64,000 nucleotides of DNA from Geminicoccaceae bacterium. Its GTDB lineage: Bacteria > Pseudomonadota > Alphaproteobacteria > Geminicoccales > Geminicoccaceae. A program made the translations under genes and the position numbers. This document shows positions 44,131-52,369 of this stretch, in pieces (position 1 is the first letter of the stretch; each line of letters begins with the position of its first letter). Location of the stretch: positions 744,001 through 808,000 of the forward strand of contig JACKIM010000002.1 in the NCBI GenBank assembly GCA_020638465.1, read 5' to 3'. The notes beneath the pieces were generated by a model. The model saw only the letters and a program-made list of their open reading frames with translations. It was not told the origin of the DNA and did no database searches.

Positions 44131-45255
44131 ATGAAAAAGTCAAACGGACATGTCGGCGAAGTCAAGGGCCATGTCAGCCCGAGATTGGCCATGGCGGGCA
44201 TGGCCGTGGCTGTCATGTTGACCTGGCTCGCCGATCCGGGCGGTCCGGCGCAAACGACAGGCAAACCGTCGGTTGTGGACCGGAACCTCGCGGAGGATGC
44301 CCCGGAGATCGACACCCGACAGGCGCTTTCCGTCGTCGGAAGAACGCTTGCTCTGCTCGAAGACGAAATGTCGGGCAGGGAAGCCGTCTTGCGCAGGGTC
44401 GAGGTCGACCGTGCGCTGACGGTTGATCGCTATCGTCGATTGACCAGCAAATATGAGCGCATCGCGGGTGAGTTGCGAGCCGCGCGGGGAAGGGGCATCG
44501 GCGAAGCGTGGAGGATCGACCGTCTTCAGCAGGAACTCGATCGGGTCGGGGAGGTGCAGGAACGCGAACTGGGCGGCATCCGCCAGTGGCTCGACGACCG
44601 TACGGCGCAGGTGACATCGCTCATCGCCCAGTTGGGAATGGACCACAAACTACCGGGCGAAGTCGTGGAACCCGCGGCCGGGCCCGATCGCCGCGGTGGA
44701 AGCGGCGGACCCTTGCAGCTCGTCGAGGATGGTTTCGTCGAGCTGCCTTCCGCGCAGGACGACGCCCGCCCGATGGCAACCGCGGTGGCTGTCGACTTCC
44801 GGCGGCTGGAATCCGCGGAACGGCTGCTGGCGGGGCTGCCGCTCGCGGCACCGCTCGATTATTTTTACATCACCAGTCCGTATGGCCGGCGGGAAGATCC
44901 TCTCACGCATGGCCGTGCCATTCATGGCGGGCTGGATCTGGGTGCCGCGCGGGGGTCCAGGGTCCGTGCGACGGCCCGGGGAAGGGTTGTTCGCGCGGGT
45001 CGGGCCGGGGCCTATGGCATTCTTGTCGAAATTGAGCACGAGCATGGTGTCATCACCCGTTACGGTCATCTTTCCAAGGCCCTGGTGTCGGCCGGGGATG
45101 AGGTCGGCCTGCTCGATCCCATCGGCATCATCGGCAGTACGGGACGTAGCACCGGCATTCATCTCCACTATGAGATTCGTGTCGATGGTATGACACGCAA
45201 CCCCGGACGCTTCATCGAAGCCGGCCGCAGCATGATGGCACTGTTCCAGAGCTGA
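44131..45255 (+). CDS. M23 family metallopeptidase (peptidoglycan endopeptidase-like)
   Basis: 374-residue envelope protein. An N-terminal hydrophobic segment (LAMAGMAVAVMLTWLA, about 20-36) may be a membrane anchor or signal. A long coiled-coil (about 55-150) follows, then a LytM/M23 domain with SPYGRREDPLTHGRAIHGGLDLG and HLHYEIRVDG. H-x3-D and H-x-H zinc motifs are both intact, so it should be an active endopeptidase rather than an EnvC/NlpD-type activator. The ATG at 44131 fits; the longer frame to 43870 overlaps the divergent SDR. It probably acts in cell separation or wall remodelling. Confidence 0.9.
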   Translation: MKKSNGHVGEVKGHVSPRLAMAGMAVAVMLTWLADPGGPAQTTGKPSVVDRNLAEDAPEIDTRQALSVVGRTLALLEDEMSGREAVLRRVEVDRALTVDRYRRLTSKYERIAGELRAARGRGIGEAWRIDRLQQELDRVGEVQERELGGIRQWLDDRTAQVTSLIAQLGMDHKLPGEVVEPAAGPDRRGGSGGPLQLVEDGFVELPSAQDDARPMATAVAVDFRRLESAERLLAGLPLAAPLDYFYITSPYGRREDPLTHGRAIHGGLDLGAARGSRVRATARGRVVRAGRAGAYGILVEIEHEHGVITRYGHLSKALVSAGDEVGLLDPIGIIGSTGRSTGIHLHYEIRVDGMTRNPGRFIEAGRSMMALFQS

Positions 45256-45368
45256 CTTGTGGCGGGTTTGAGCGATCGTGCGATTGCTCTATGAGCGTTG
45301 GCGACGAGCATGGCGATGTCCTTCGGGCATGAGCCCTGTTCACCAATCGCGGAAGGGGAGCGCGGGCG

Positions 45369-46403
45369 ATGGAAGGGGGAAGCGGTCTGCTCGGCCCGGT
45401 GGCGGCGGGGCTTGGCATCGGCATGGCCGTCGGCGTCATGCTGGAGCGCAGCCGTTATTGCACCATGGGCGCGCTGACGGACCTGTTCCTGTTCGGCAGC
45501 TGGCGGCGGTTGCGGGTCTGGCTCGTGGCCGCGGCCATGGCCATTGCCGGCACCTCGGCATTTTCGCTCCTGGGTATCGTCGATCTCGACCGTTCGCCGG
45601 TCGTCGATGCGGCAAGGGCATGGCCGGCGATGGGGGTCGGGGGATTGCTGTTCGGCATCGGCATGGTGCTGGCCGGCGGCTGTGCCAGCCGCTCCCTGGT
45701 ACGATTCGCCACCGGTAGCATGAAGTCTCTCGTTGTTCTTCTCCTTATGTCAATATTCGCCATTTCGGTTACACAAGGTCCTCTATCCCGCCTGGTCGCC
45801 CCGCTGCTGCATCCGGGCTTGCCGGAATGGACCGGGTCCCATCCGTTGGTGATGACGACGCTGGGTGCCGTCGGCGCCATTGCGCTGGGCATTGCCTGCA
45901 TCAGCCGCCAGCGGGTTCGCGGCGAACGTGCCGGGATGTGGCTCGGGATCGGCCTGGGGGCTGCATGCCTTGCCGGCTGGCTCCTGACCGGTCCCGGGTT
46001 TGCCGGCGAAGCGCCGCGCTCGCTGGATTTCGCCGCGCCAACGGGCTTCCTGCTGCTCTCGTTCATCGACGGTACGCTGCCGCCGAGTCCGCTGCTGGCC
46101 GGTGCTGCCGCGGGCGTGCTGGCCGGTGCCGCCATCTCGGCCGTGGCGAGCGGGTCGTTTGCCATCGAAACGTTCTCCGACCGCGGCGACATGCTTCGCC
46201 ATGCGTCGGGGGGTGTCCTCATGGGAATTGGCGGCGGCCTTGCCTTCGGCTGCACGGTGGGGCAGGGGATCACCGGCCTTTCCACCCTCGCACCGGGCTC
46301 GTTCCTCGCCGTGGCCGCGATGGTCGCCGGCTGCAGGCTGGGACTGCTCCACCTCGAAGGGCGCATTCGCTGGCCGGCGCGATCCCGGAATCCGGCAGAT
46401 TGA
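45369..46403 (+). CDS. YeeE/YedE family thiosulfate-permease-like membrane protein
   Basis: 344-residue polytopic protein of the YeeE/YedE family, known in E. coli relatives to import thiosulfate. The three conserved cysteine motifs are present: RYCTMGA near residue 30, GGCASRSL near 104 and FGCTVGQGITG near 297, each between hydrophobic helices. Sulfur substrate transport is therefore likely. AGGGGAG precedes the ATG. It is followed by the TIGR02186 gene (109 bp) and a universal stress protein, suggesting a sulfur-related group. Confidence 0.9.
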   Translation: MEGGSGLLGPVAAGLGIGMAVGVMLERSRYCTMGALTDLFLFGSWRRLRVWLVAAAMAIAGTSAFSLLGIVDLDRSPVVDAARAWPAMGVGGLLFGIGMVLAGGCASRSLVRFATGSMKSLVVLLLMSIFAISVTQGPLSRLVAPLLHPGLPEWTGSHPLVMTTLGAVGAIALGIACISRQRVRGERAGMWLGIGLGAACLAGWLLTGPGFAGEAPRSLDFAAPTGFLLLSFIDGTLPPSPLLAGAAAGVLAGAAISAVASGSFAIETFSDRGDMLRHASGGVLMGIGGGLAFGCTVGQGITGLSTLAPGSFLAVAAMVAGCRLGLLHLEGRIRWPARSRNPAD

Positions 46404-46512
46404 CCCGCCACCCGATGCATCAGTCGGCCGCGAAAGGATCCACGGTGACAATTCTGACGTTTTCATAACAGCTCCGCGACCATAGAATAGGGACACGCAC
46501 ATGAGGGAATGA

Positions 46513-47271
46513 ATGACGTTGCGAAGGCTCGTCCTCCTTTTGCCCTGCCTGCTCGCGGTCGCGGCCATCGTGCCGAGGCCGGTGGCGGCACAGGGCGTGG
46601 TTGCCGATCTCTCCGATCACCTGATCGCGATCACCACCGCCTTTTCGGGCACCGACGTGCTGCTGTTCGGCGCGCTCGACGAGGCCGGTACCGATGTCGC
46701 GGTCGTCGTGCGCGGACCGGAAACCGACGAGATCGTGCGCCACAAGACCCGTGTGGGCCCGATCTGGCTCAACACCGGGGAAATGACCTTCGCCAAAGCC
46801 CCGTCCTACTACGCCGTCGCTTCGAGCAAGCCGCTCGAGGAACTGGCCGATCCGGGCGAACTGCGGCGGCACGGCATCGGCACGCACAATCTCGGCTTCG
46901 AGCGCATGGCCAGCCCCAGGGCATCACCCGGGGAGGTCCGCCCCTTCGTCGATGCCCTGATCCGCAACAAGCAGCGGGAGGCCCTCTATACCTCCCACGC
47001 CGTGCCGATCCGCTTCATAGGCCCGAGGCTTTTCCGCACGACCCTGTCCTTCCCCGCCAATGTGCGGCCGGGCCAGTACGAGGTCCAGGTCTTCGAAGTG
47101 CGTGATCGTGCGGTGGTCAGCGCCCAGCACAACGCGCTCCTCGTCTCCAAGATCGGCGTCGAGGCCGATATCTACGACGCCGCCCACCGGCATCCCGCCC
47201 TCTACGGCCTCGCTTCGGTTGTCCTCGCCATCGTCGCCGGCTGGGCGGCCAGCGTCATGTTCAAGAAATAG
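46513..47271 (+). CDS. TIGR02186 family membrane-anchored protein
   Basis: 252-residue protein with an N-terminal signal (about 1-27) and a C-terminal transmembrane helix (GLASVVLAIVAGWAASVMF, about 230-248), so most of it lies in the periplasm. It matches the TIGR02186 type: VVADLSDHLIAITTAFSGTDVLLFGA, a middle RVGPIWLNTGEMTF, and FPANVRPGQYEVQVFEV. The function is unknown. Such proteins are often next to TauE/SafE sulfite exporters; here a YeeE-type permease takes that place. The UspA gene starts 7 nt after its stop. Confidence 0.85.
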   Translation: MTLRRLVLLLPCLLAVAAIVPRPVAAQGVVADLSDHLIAITTAFSGTDVLLFGALDEAGTDVAVVVRGPETDEIVRHKTRVGPIWLNTGEMTFAKAPSYYAVASSKPLEELADPGELRRHGIGTHNLGFERMASPRASPGEVRPFVDALIRNKQREALYTSHAVPIRFIGPRLFRTTLSFPANVRPGQYEVQVFEVRDRAVVSAQHNALLVSKIGVEADIYDAAHRHPALYGLASVVLAIVAGWAASVMFKK

Positions 47272-47278
47272 GTGCGCC

Positions 47279-47779
47279 ATGTCCGAAGAAGCATCCAGTT
47301 CGCAGAATGCCGAGAACGGGCGCATCTTTCTCGTCGTCGTCGACGATACCGACGAGATGCGCAACGCCCTGCGCTTCGCCTGTCGTCGCGCCGAACATAC
47401 CAAGGGACGCGTGGCGCTGCTCTACGTCATCGAGCCCGTCGAGTTCCAGCACTGGATCGGCATCGGCCGGATGATGGAGGAGGAAGCCCGCCAGGACGCC
47501 GAACAGCGGCTGCAATCGCTGGCCGACGACGTCTTCCGCCTCACCGGAACGCTGCCCGCCGTCTACCTGCGCGAAGGCTCGCGGGCCGAGGAACTGCTCA
47601 GCCTGCTGCATGAGGATCCGACCATCTCCCTGCTGGTCCTCGGCATGGCCAGCGACAAGAACGATCCCGGCCCGCTGGTCACCTACCTGACCAGCAACAT
47701 GGGCCGCAACAACCTCTCCGTCCCCATGACCCTCGTTCCGGGACAGCTCACCGAGGAGCAGATCGACTATCTGAGCTGA
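47279..47779 (+). CDS. Universal stress protein (UspA family)
   Basis: 166-residue cytoplasmic UspA-like protein. It begins the domain with IFLVVVDDTDEMRNALRFACRRA and ends with LVLGMASDKNDPGPLVTYLTSN followed by VPMTLVPGQ. The ATP-type G-x2-G-x9-G motif is not complete (GMASDKNDPG..), so nucleotide binding is uncertain. It starts 7 nt after the TIGR02186 stop and is surely co-transcribed with it. Confidence 0.88.
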   Translation: MSEEASSSQNAENGRIFLVVVDDTDEMRNALRFACRRAEHTKGRVALLYVIEPVEFQHWIGIGRMMEEEARQDAEQRLQSLADDVFRLTGTLPAVYLREGSRAEELLSLLHEDPTISLLVLGMASDKNDPGPLVTYLTSNMGRNNLSVPMTLVPGQLTEEQIDYLS

Positions 47780-47852
47780 GGAGAGGCAGGGAAAAGCGGG
47801 GAACAGGCCAAATTCCACCATTTTTACTGTAGAATAACCCCGTGCGAAGGCG

Positions 47853-48638
47853 TCAGGGGATGCCGGAGAGCGATTTTCCGAACACGGGGTGGGGTTTGCA
47901 GACCGGCAGCGGCCGCCTCGCCGGCACGGGCTGCACGGGCGGCGGCGGCAGGTCGGGGAAATCACCGGGCGGAAGCGCACGGATGAGGCGCAACTCGTCC
48001 GGCGCGAAGATCGCGAAGGCACCCGCCTGCGGGGTCGTCATCATCGCGTCGAGGATATGCTCGTGGAGACTTTTCAACAGGCGGGACCGTCCCCTGGCGC
48101 GGAGCCTTTCCTCCTCGCCGCGGGATTTCCTCGCCCTTGCGGGTTTCGCCGCTCCGGGAGTGTCCTCCGTGAGCGACCATGGCACCGGGCAGACATCCGG
48201 CACGTCGATCCCTCTGGCCACCGACTTCAGCAGCGAGGTGATGATATTCCCCATTCCCCTGCGTCCGGCACGATCCAGCCATGCCCTTTCGGCACCATCC
48301 GCCGATGCGACGGATTGCGCCAGGGAGTTGTCCTGCAACCGGCGGAACCAGTCGCGGGAGTGGAACAGCAGCAGGCGGTGGAGGATCGCCCGGAGGCCAT
48401 GACCGCCATGTGGGGATAGTCCCGCCCGCATCGCCGACAGGACACCCGCCACATGCGGCAGATGTTCCAGCCCGTCGACCTCCGCCACATCAAGCCGGAC
48501 CTGCGGCCCCGCCAGCACCCCGCGCCGCCCGGTCGCCACCAGCCAGCACACCTTGAGAAACCGAGGCGCGCCCCAGCGAAAGACCCGGCCGGCGAGTTTG
48601 CGCGGCAATATGGGGGGTGTGGGAGAGGTGGAGGACAT
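47853..48638 (-). CDS. Hypothetical protein, unrecognised
   Basis: 261-residue frame with GC-rich third positions, which supports real coding on this strand. No domain is recognised. It has an N-terminal stretch with FLKVCWLVATGRRGVLAGPQVRL, a central HDRD-like HSRDWFRRLQDN, a Lys/Arg-rich helical part (about 160-195) and a Pro-rich tail. No signal peptide or membrane helix is seen. The start is weak. A + strand frame across 47842-48402 is open but reads as low-complexity Arg/Gly/Ser sequence. Confidence 0.5.
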   Translation of the reverse strand: MSSTSPTPPILPRKLAGRVFRWGAPRFLKVCWLVATGRRGVLAGPQVRLDVAEVDGLEHLPHVAGVLSAMRAGLSPHGGHGLRAILHRLLLFHSRDWFRRLQDNSLAQSVASADGAERAWLDRAGRRGMGNIITSLLKSVARGIDVPDVCPVPWSLTEDTPGAAKPARARKSRGEEERLRARGRSRLLKSLHEHILDAMMTTPQAGAFAIFAPDELRLIRALPPGDFPDLPPPPVQPVPARRPLPVCKPHPVFGKSLSGIP

Positions 48639-48710
48639 GGGGGGAGGTTATGATGCAAGGGCAGTGTGAGAGTCAAGGAATATTTTCTTATATCCATTGA
48701 CCCGACCCGG

Positions 48711-49511
48711 TTATCGGTCCAGCACCGGCATCCCGGCGAGGAAACGGGCGATCAGGCCGGCGACGTGTGCCGTGGCTTCACGATGGGGAACGTGGCCGAT
48801 GCCGCCGAGGATTTCGACATGACCGGCCCTGCCCGCGATGCGTCGCGGATGCTCGCTTGAGCCGTACTGGTCGAGTTCGCCGTGAATGACCAGAGCGGGG
48901 CAGGCACGGTGCCCGATGGCCGCATCGAGCGTCCAGTCCGCGAAGTCGGGCGAAAGCCATGTCGTCGTCCAGGCATCGAGGACCCAGCCGGCCTTGCTTC
49001 CGTGATATCGTTCCAGCCTGGCCATGTTTTCGGGCCTTTCGAACTCCTTTCTGGCGAGAATGATGCCGTTGCGGGTGACATCCTCGACGAAGGCCTGCGC
49101 TCCCATGGTCACGAGTGCGATGCAGTTCTCCCGGTGATGTGCCGCCGCCTCGACGGCCATGCCGCCGCCGATGCTGTGACCGCAGGCGATGAAGCGGGCA
49201 AAGCCCAACTCCCGTTGCAAGAGCGGGATCGTCCTGCGGCTCTCCAGCTCGACGAAGTCGCGCTCCAGCCGGCCGGGATGCGGATCGGAGCGGCCGAAGC
49301 CGGGGCGGTCATACGCCACGATGGTCCGTCCCGTCTTCTCCGCCAGCACCTGCGGGAAATCGCGCCAGAGTTCGACACATCCCAGGGAGTCGTGGAACAG
49401 GAGGACAGGTGCATGGCAGGGATCGTCCGACGGGTGCCACGAACGTGCGAAGAGATGCCGGCCGTCCGCTGCAAGCCGCCAGTCATGGATACGCATTGCG
49501 GTCGGGGTCAT
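48711..49511 (-). CDS. Alpha/beta hydrolase
   Basis: 266-residue cytoplasmic hydrolase. The nucleophile is in GHSIGGGMAVE (about residue 112), the acid in IHGELDQYGSS and the base histidine in GGIGHVPHRE. VLLFHDSLGCVELWRDFP gives the oxyanion region with HDS instead of HGxxG. It is the last gene of a leftward operon with an SDR and both transketolase halves (24 bp after the SDR). It may open a lactone or ester in the same pathway; the substrate is unknown. Confidence 0.88.
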   Translation of the reverse strand: MTPTAMRIHDWRLAADGRHLFARSWHPSDDPCHAPVLLFHDSLGCVELWRDFPQVLAEKTGRTIVAYDRPGFGRSDPHPGRLERDFVELESRRTIPLLQRELGFARFIACGHSIGGGMAVEAAAHHRENCIALVTMGAQAFVEDVTRNGIILARKEFERPENMARLERYHGSKAGWVLDAWTTTWLSPDFADWTLDAAIGHRACPALVIHGELDQYGSSEHPRRIAGRAGHVEILGGIGHVPHREATAHVAGLIARFLAGMPVLDR

Positions 49512-49535
49512 GTCGTCGACGTCGCCAATGCCCGC

Positions 49536-50294
49536 TCAGTGGATCAGCGATCCGCCGTTGACGTCGACCTCGCTGCCGGTGACATAGGCCGAGAGGGACG
49601 ATGCAAGGAACAGGCAGCAGCCGGCGACATCGCCGGCTTCACCGGCCCGTCCCATGGGAATGCCGGACAGGATGCCTTCGAGCATCTGCGGGGTCAGCCT
49701 GCCGGCCGTGATGTCGGTGGCGATGAAGCCCGGACAGACGGCGTTGACGCGGATCCCGTCGGGGGCGAGTTCCCGGGCCATGGCCTTGGTCAGCCCGAGA
49801 ATGCCGGCCTTTGCCGCGGCATAGTGCGGGCCGCCGAAAATGCCGCCGCCACGCTGGGCCGAGACCGACGAGATATTGACGATCGAGCCCGACTTGCGCT
49901 GGCGCATCGCGGGAATGACGGCCTGGCTCATGTAGAGTGTGCCGCGCAGGTTGACGTCGAGCACCGCGTCGTAGTGGGCGGGTTCGATGTCCATCAGCTT
50001 CAGGGGCTGGGTGATGCCGGCATTGTTGACAAGGATGTCGACCTGACCGAATGCGTCCAGGACGGATCGTGCGGCGTCGTTGCATGCCGTCCGGTCGGTG
50101 ACGTCGCAGGCGAGCCCCAGATGCCCCGCACCGAGATCGGCAGCGGCGGATCGGGCGGCACCCTCGTCGAGGTCGAGCACGGCCACACGGGCCCCGTGGT
50201 CGGCGAACATCCGGGCCGTGGCCCTGCCGAGGCCCCTTGGCGAGGCGGCACCGGTGACGATGGCGACGCGATTTTCCAGCAGCATGACGGTCAT
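49536..50294 (-). CDS. SDR family oxidoreductase
   Basis: 252-residue short-chain dehydrogenase. Cofactor site TGAASPRGLG (extended by one residue or so from the classic spacing), NNAG, NISSVSAQRGG and YAAAK catalytic residues are visible, and it ends in VDVNGGSLIH. It overlaps the transketolase C-terminal subunit by ATGA, so the two are coupled. Start may instead be the ATG at 50285. It probably interconverts a sugar alcohol, keto-sugar or hydroxyacid used by the transketolase. Confidence 0.92.
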   Translation of the reverse strand: MTVMLLENRVAIVTGAASPRGLGRATARMFADHGARVAVLDLDEGAARSAAADLGAGHLGLACDVTDRTACNDAARSVLDAFGQVDILVNNAGITQPLKLMDIEPAHYDAVLDVNLRGTLYMSQAVIPAMRQRKSGSIVNISSVSAQRGGGIFGGPHYAAAKAGILGLTKAMARELAPDGIRVNAVCPGFIATDITAGRLTPQMLEGILSGIPMGRAGEAGDVAGCCLFLASSLSAYVTGSEVDVNGGSLIH

Positions 50295-51340
50295 GTCCAG
50301 GCCTTGATCTGCTCGACGACGGCAGCGGTCGAGATGCGGTACTGATCGTGCAGGGTTGGTAATGCCCCGGCATCGAGAAATTCGTCCGGCAGGGCAATCT
50401 GGCGGAACGGCACGTGAATGCCGCGGCGCATCAGGGCAGCCGCCACCGCCTCGCCGAGGCCGCCGGTGACCGAGTGGTTCTCGGCGGTCACCACCAGCCG
50501 TCCGCCACGGCCGGCCTCGGCGGCGATGGTCGCTTCATCGAGCGGCTTGATGGTGGACGAGTGCAGGACCGCACAGTCGATCCCGTCCCGGGCAAGTCGC
50601 GTTGCCGCATCCAGTGCGCGCATCGTCATCAGGCCCGAGGACACGAACAGCACGTCCCTGCCATCGCGGACCAGCCTGGCCCTGCCGATCTCGAACCGGT
50701 AGCCGGATGAACCGAGCACGTCGGGAACCTGGCCGCGCAGCAGGCGCATGTAGACCGGTCCCGGATGATCGGCGATGGCATGTGTCGCCTGCGCGATCTC
50801 GGTGGCATCGCAGGGGTCGATGACCGTGAGCCCCGGCATGCCGCGCATGATCGCCAGATCCTCCGTCGCCTGATGGCTGGGGCCGTAGCCGGTGGTCAGT
50901 CCCGGCAGTGCGCAGACGATCTTCACCGGCAGGGCCTCTTCGGCGATCGCCATGGCGATGAAGTCGTAGGCACGGCGCGAGGCGAAGACCGCATAGGTCG
51001 TGGCGAACGGGATGAAGCCCTCGCGGGCGAGACCCGCGGCCGCCGAAATCATCACCTGTTCGGCCATGCCCATCTGGTAGAACCGGTCGGGGAAGGCCTT
51101 CGCGAAGACATGGAGGTCGGTGTATTTCGACAGGTCGGCGGTCAGGCCGACGATCTGCGGACGCTGCCGGGCAAGTTCGACCAGCGCATGTCCGAAGGGG
51201 GCGGCGCGGGTCTCGCGGCCCTCGGCATCGAGCGAGGCGATCATGGCGGAGGTGGTCAGCCTTTCGCCGTCCGCCACGCGAGGGGCGGTACGCGGCGTGT
51301 ATTTCGACTTCCGCCGCGACAGGGAGCCGGTCGCGCTCAT
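50291..51340 (-). CDS. Transketolase, C-terminal subunit
   Basis: 349-residue half of a split, thiamine-diphosphate-dependent transketolase-like enzyme. It has the pyrimidine-binding domain (GMAEQVMISAAAGLAREGFIPFATTYAVFASRRAYD, with the catalytic-type Glu) and the C-terminal domain (DGIDCAVLHSSTIKPLDE, AENHSVTGGLGEAV). A basic, serine-rich N-terminal leader precedes the domain. The ATG at 51340 overlaps the stop of the N-terminal subunit (ATGA). Split enzymes of this form act on apulose phosphate, sulfofructose and other unusual sugars in known cases; which one applies here is unknown. Confidence 0.92.
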   Translation of the reverse strand: MSATGSLSRRKSKYTPRTAPRVADGERLTTSAMIASLDAEGRETRAAPFGHALVELARQRPQIVGLTADLSKYTDLHVFAKAFPDRFYQMGMAEQVMISAAAGLAREGFIPFATTYAVFASRRAYDFIAMAIAEEALPVKIVCALPGLTTGYGPSHQATEDLAIMRGMPGLTVIDPCDATEIAQATHAIADHPGPVYMRLLRGQVPDVLGSSGYRFEIGRARLVRDGRDVLFVSSGLMTMRALDAATRLARDGIDCAVLHSSTIKPLDEATIAAEAGRGGRLVVTAENHSVTGGLGEAVAAALMRRGIHVPFRQIALPDEFLDAGALPTLHDQYRISTAAVVEQIKAWT

Positions 51341-52191
51341 TCGGGCTTCTCCTCGTCCAGTATGGCCCGTGCCTTCGCCCATTCCCCGGGTTCCACGCGG
51401 ATGAAGTGGGTAATCTCGCGATCTTCCAGGAAGGGCACGCCCTTGCACATTTTCGTCCGGCACACGATCACCCTCGGGCGCGGTTCGTCAAGCATGCGGG
51501 CGGTGTCGAAGGCGCGCACGAGGGCCTCGATATCGTTGCCGTCGACCTCCTGCGCATGCCAGCCGAAGGCCGCCCATTTCTCGCCGATGGATCCGGTGCA
51601 CAAGGCGTCGGTCGTCCTGCCGTCGGCCTGCTGGTCGTTGAAGTCGATGATGGCGATGAGGTTGGAAAGCCCGTGCTGGACGGCCGACATCACGGCCTCC
51701 CAGGTCGACCCTTCGCCGAGCTCGCCGTCGGACAGGAGGTTGTAGACGAATGCGGGGTTGTCCTTGCGCCTGAGGCCGAGCGCCATCCCGACGGCGATGC
51801 CGAGGCCCTGGCCGAGCGAGCCTCCGGTGATCTCCATGCCGGGCGAGTAGGCGGCCATTCCCGACATCGGCATGCGACTGTCATCCATGCCATAGGTGGC
51901 GATCTCGTCCTCGGGCAGGATCCGGGCCTCGATCAGCGCGGCGTAGAGGGCGATGGCATAGTGTCCGATGGACAGGAGGAAGCGGTCGCGCAATTCCCAC
52001 TGCGGATCGTCGGGGCGATAGTCCAGCGCGTGAAAGTAGGAAACGGCGAGGACATCGGCGATGCCCAGGGCCTGGCCGATATAACCCTGGCCCTGGATTT
52101 CCCCCATCGACAGGGCATTGCGCCGGATCTGCCAGGCCCGCCGGGCGAGGCTGACATTGGCAGCCCGGACGGCGGGCTTGCGGCTGGACAT
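51337..52191 (-). CDS. Transketolase, N-terminal subunit
   Basis: 284-residue half that binds the diphosphate of thiamine diphosphate. The motif GDGELGEGSTWEA..DFNDQQADG is modified as SDGELGEGSTWEAVMSA and IDFNDQQADG (about 145-185). MEITGGSLGQGLGIAVGMALG is typical. GGAGGGAGGATCC precedes the ATG at 52191. It is first in the operon transketolase N, transketolase C, SDR, hydrolase, with no transporter or regulator next to it. Confidence 0.93.
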   Translation of the reverse strand: MSSRKPAVRAANVSLARRAWQIRRNALSMGEIQGQGYIGQALGIADVLAVSYFHALDYRPDDPQWELRDRFLLSIGHYAIALYAALIEARILPEDEIATYGMDDSRMPMSGMAAYSPGMEITGGSLGQGLGIAVGMALGLRRKDNPAFVYNLLSDGELGEGSTWEAVMSAVQHGLSNLIAIIDFNDQQADGRTTDALCTGSIGEKWAAFGWHAQEVDGNDIEALVRAFDTARMLDEPRPRVIVCRTKMCKGVPFLEDREITHFIRVEPGEWAKARAILDEEKPE

Positions 52192-52261
52192 GGATCCTCC
52201 CTCCTGATCGATCCTGACGACCGGGAGGATCTCATGGGCCCTGTCCGCGAACAATCCTCAA

Positions 52262-52290
52262 ATGTCGAACGCGACGCTCGCGCTCGACAT
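52262..52290. terminator. Hairpin between the flagellin gene and the transketolase operon
   Basis: ATGTCGA (52262-52268) pairs with TCGACAT (52284-52290), with an inner GCG/CGC. It lies about 80 bp past the flagellin stop in the flagellin direction, so it may end that transcript. No long U-tract. Confidence 0.4.
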
Positions 52291-52369
52291 GGTGTTTCGT
52301 GCGGCCCAGGGGAAGGACATGGGGCCGGAACGGTGACGGGATACCTCGACCTGATGGGCGGAAGACCGG

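Noticed and set aside
47842..48402. 186-codon plus-strand frame opposite the unrecognised gene
   Set aside because: Low-complexity Arg/Gly/Ser sequence with poor codon pattern; the minus strand looks better.
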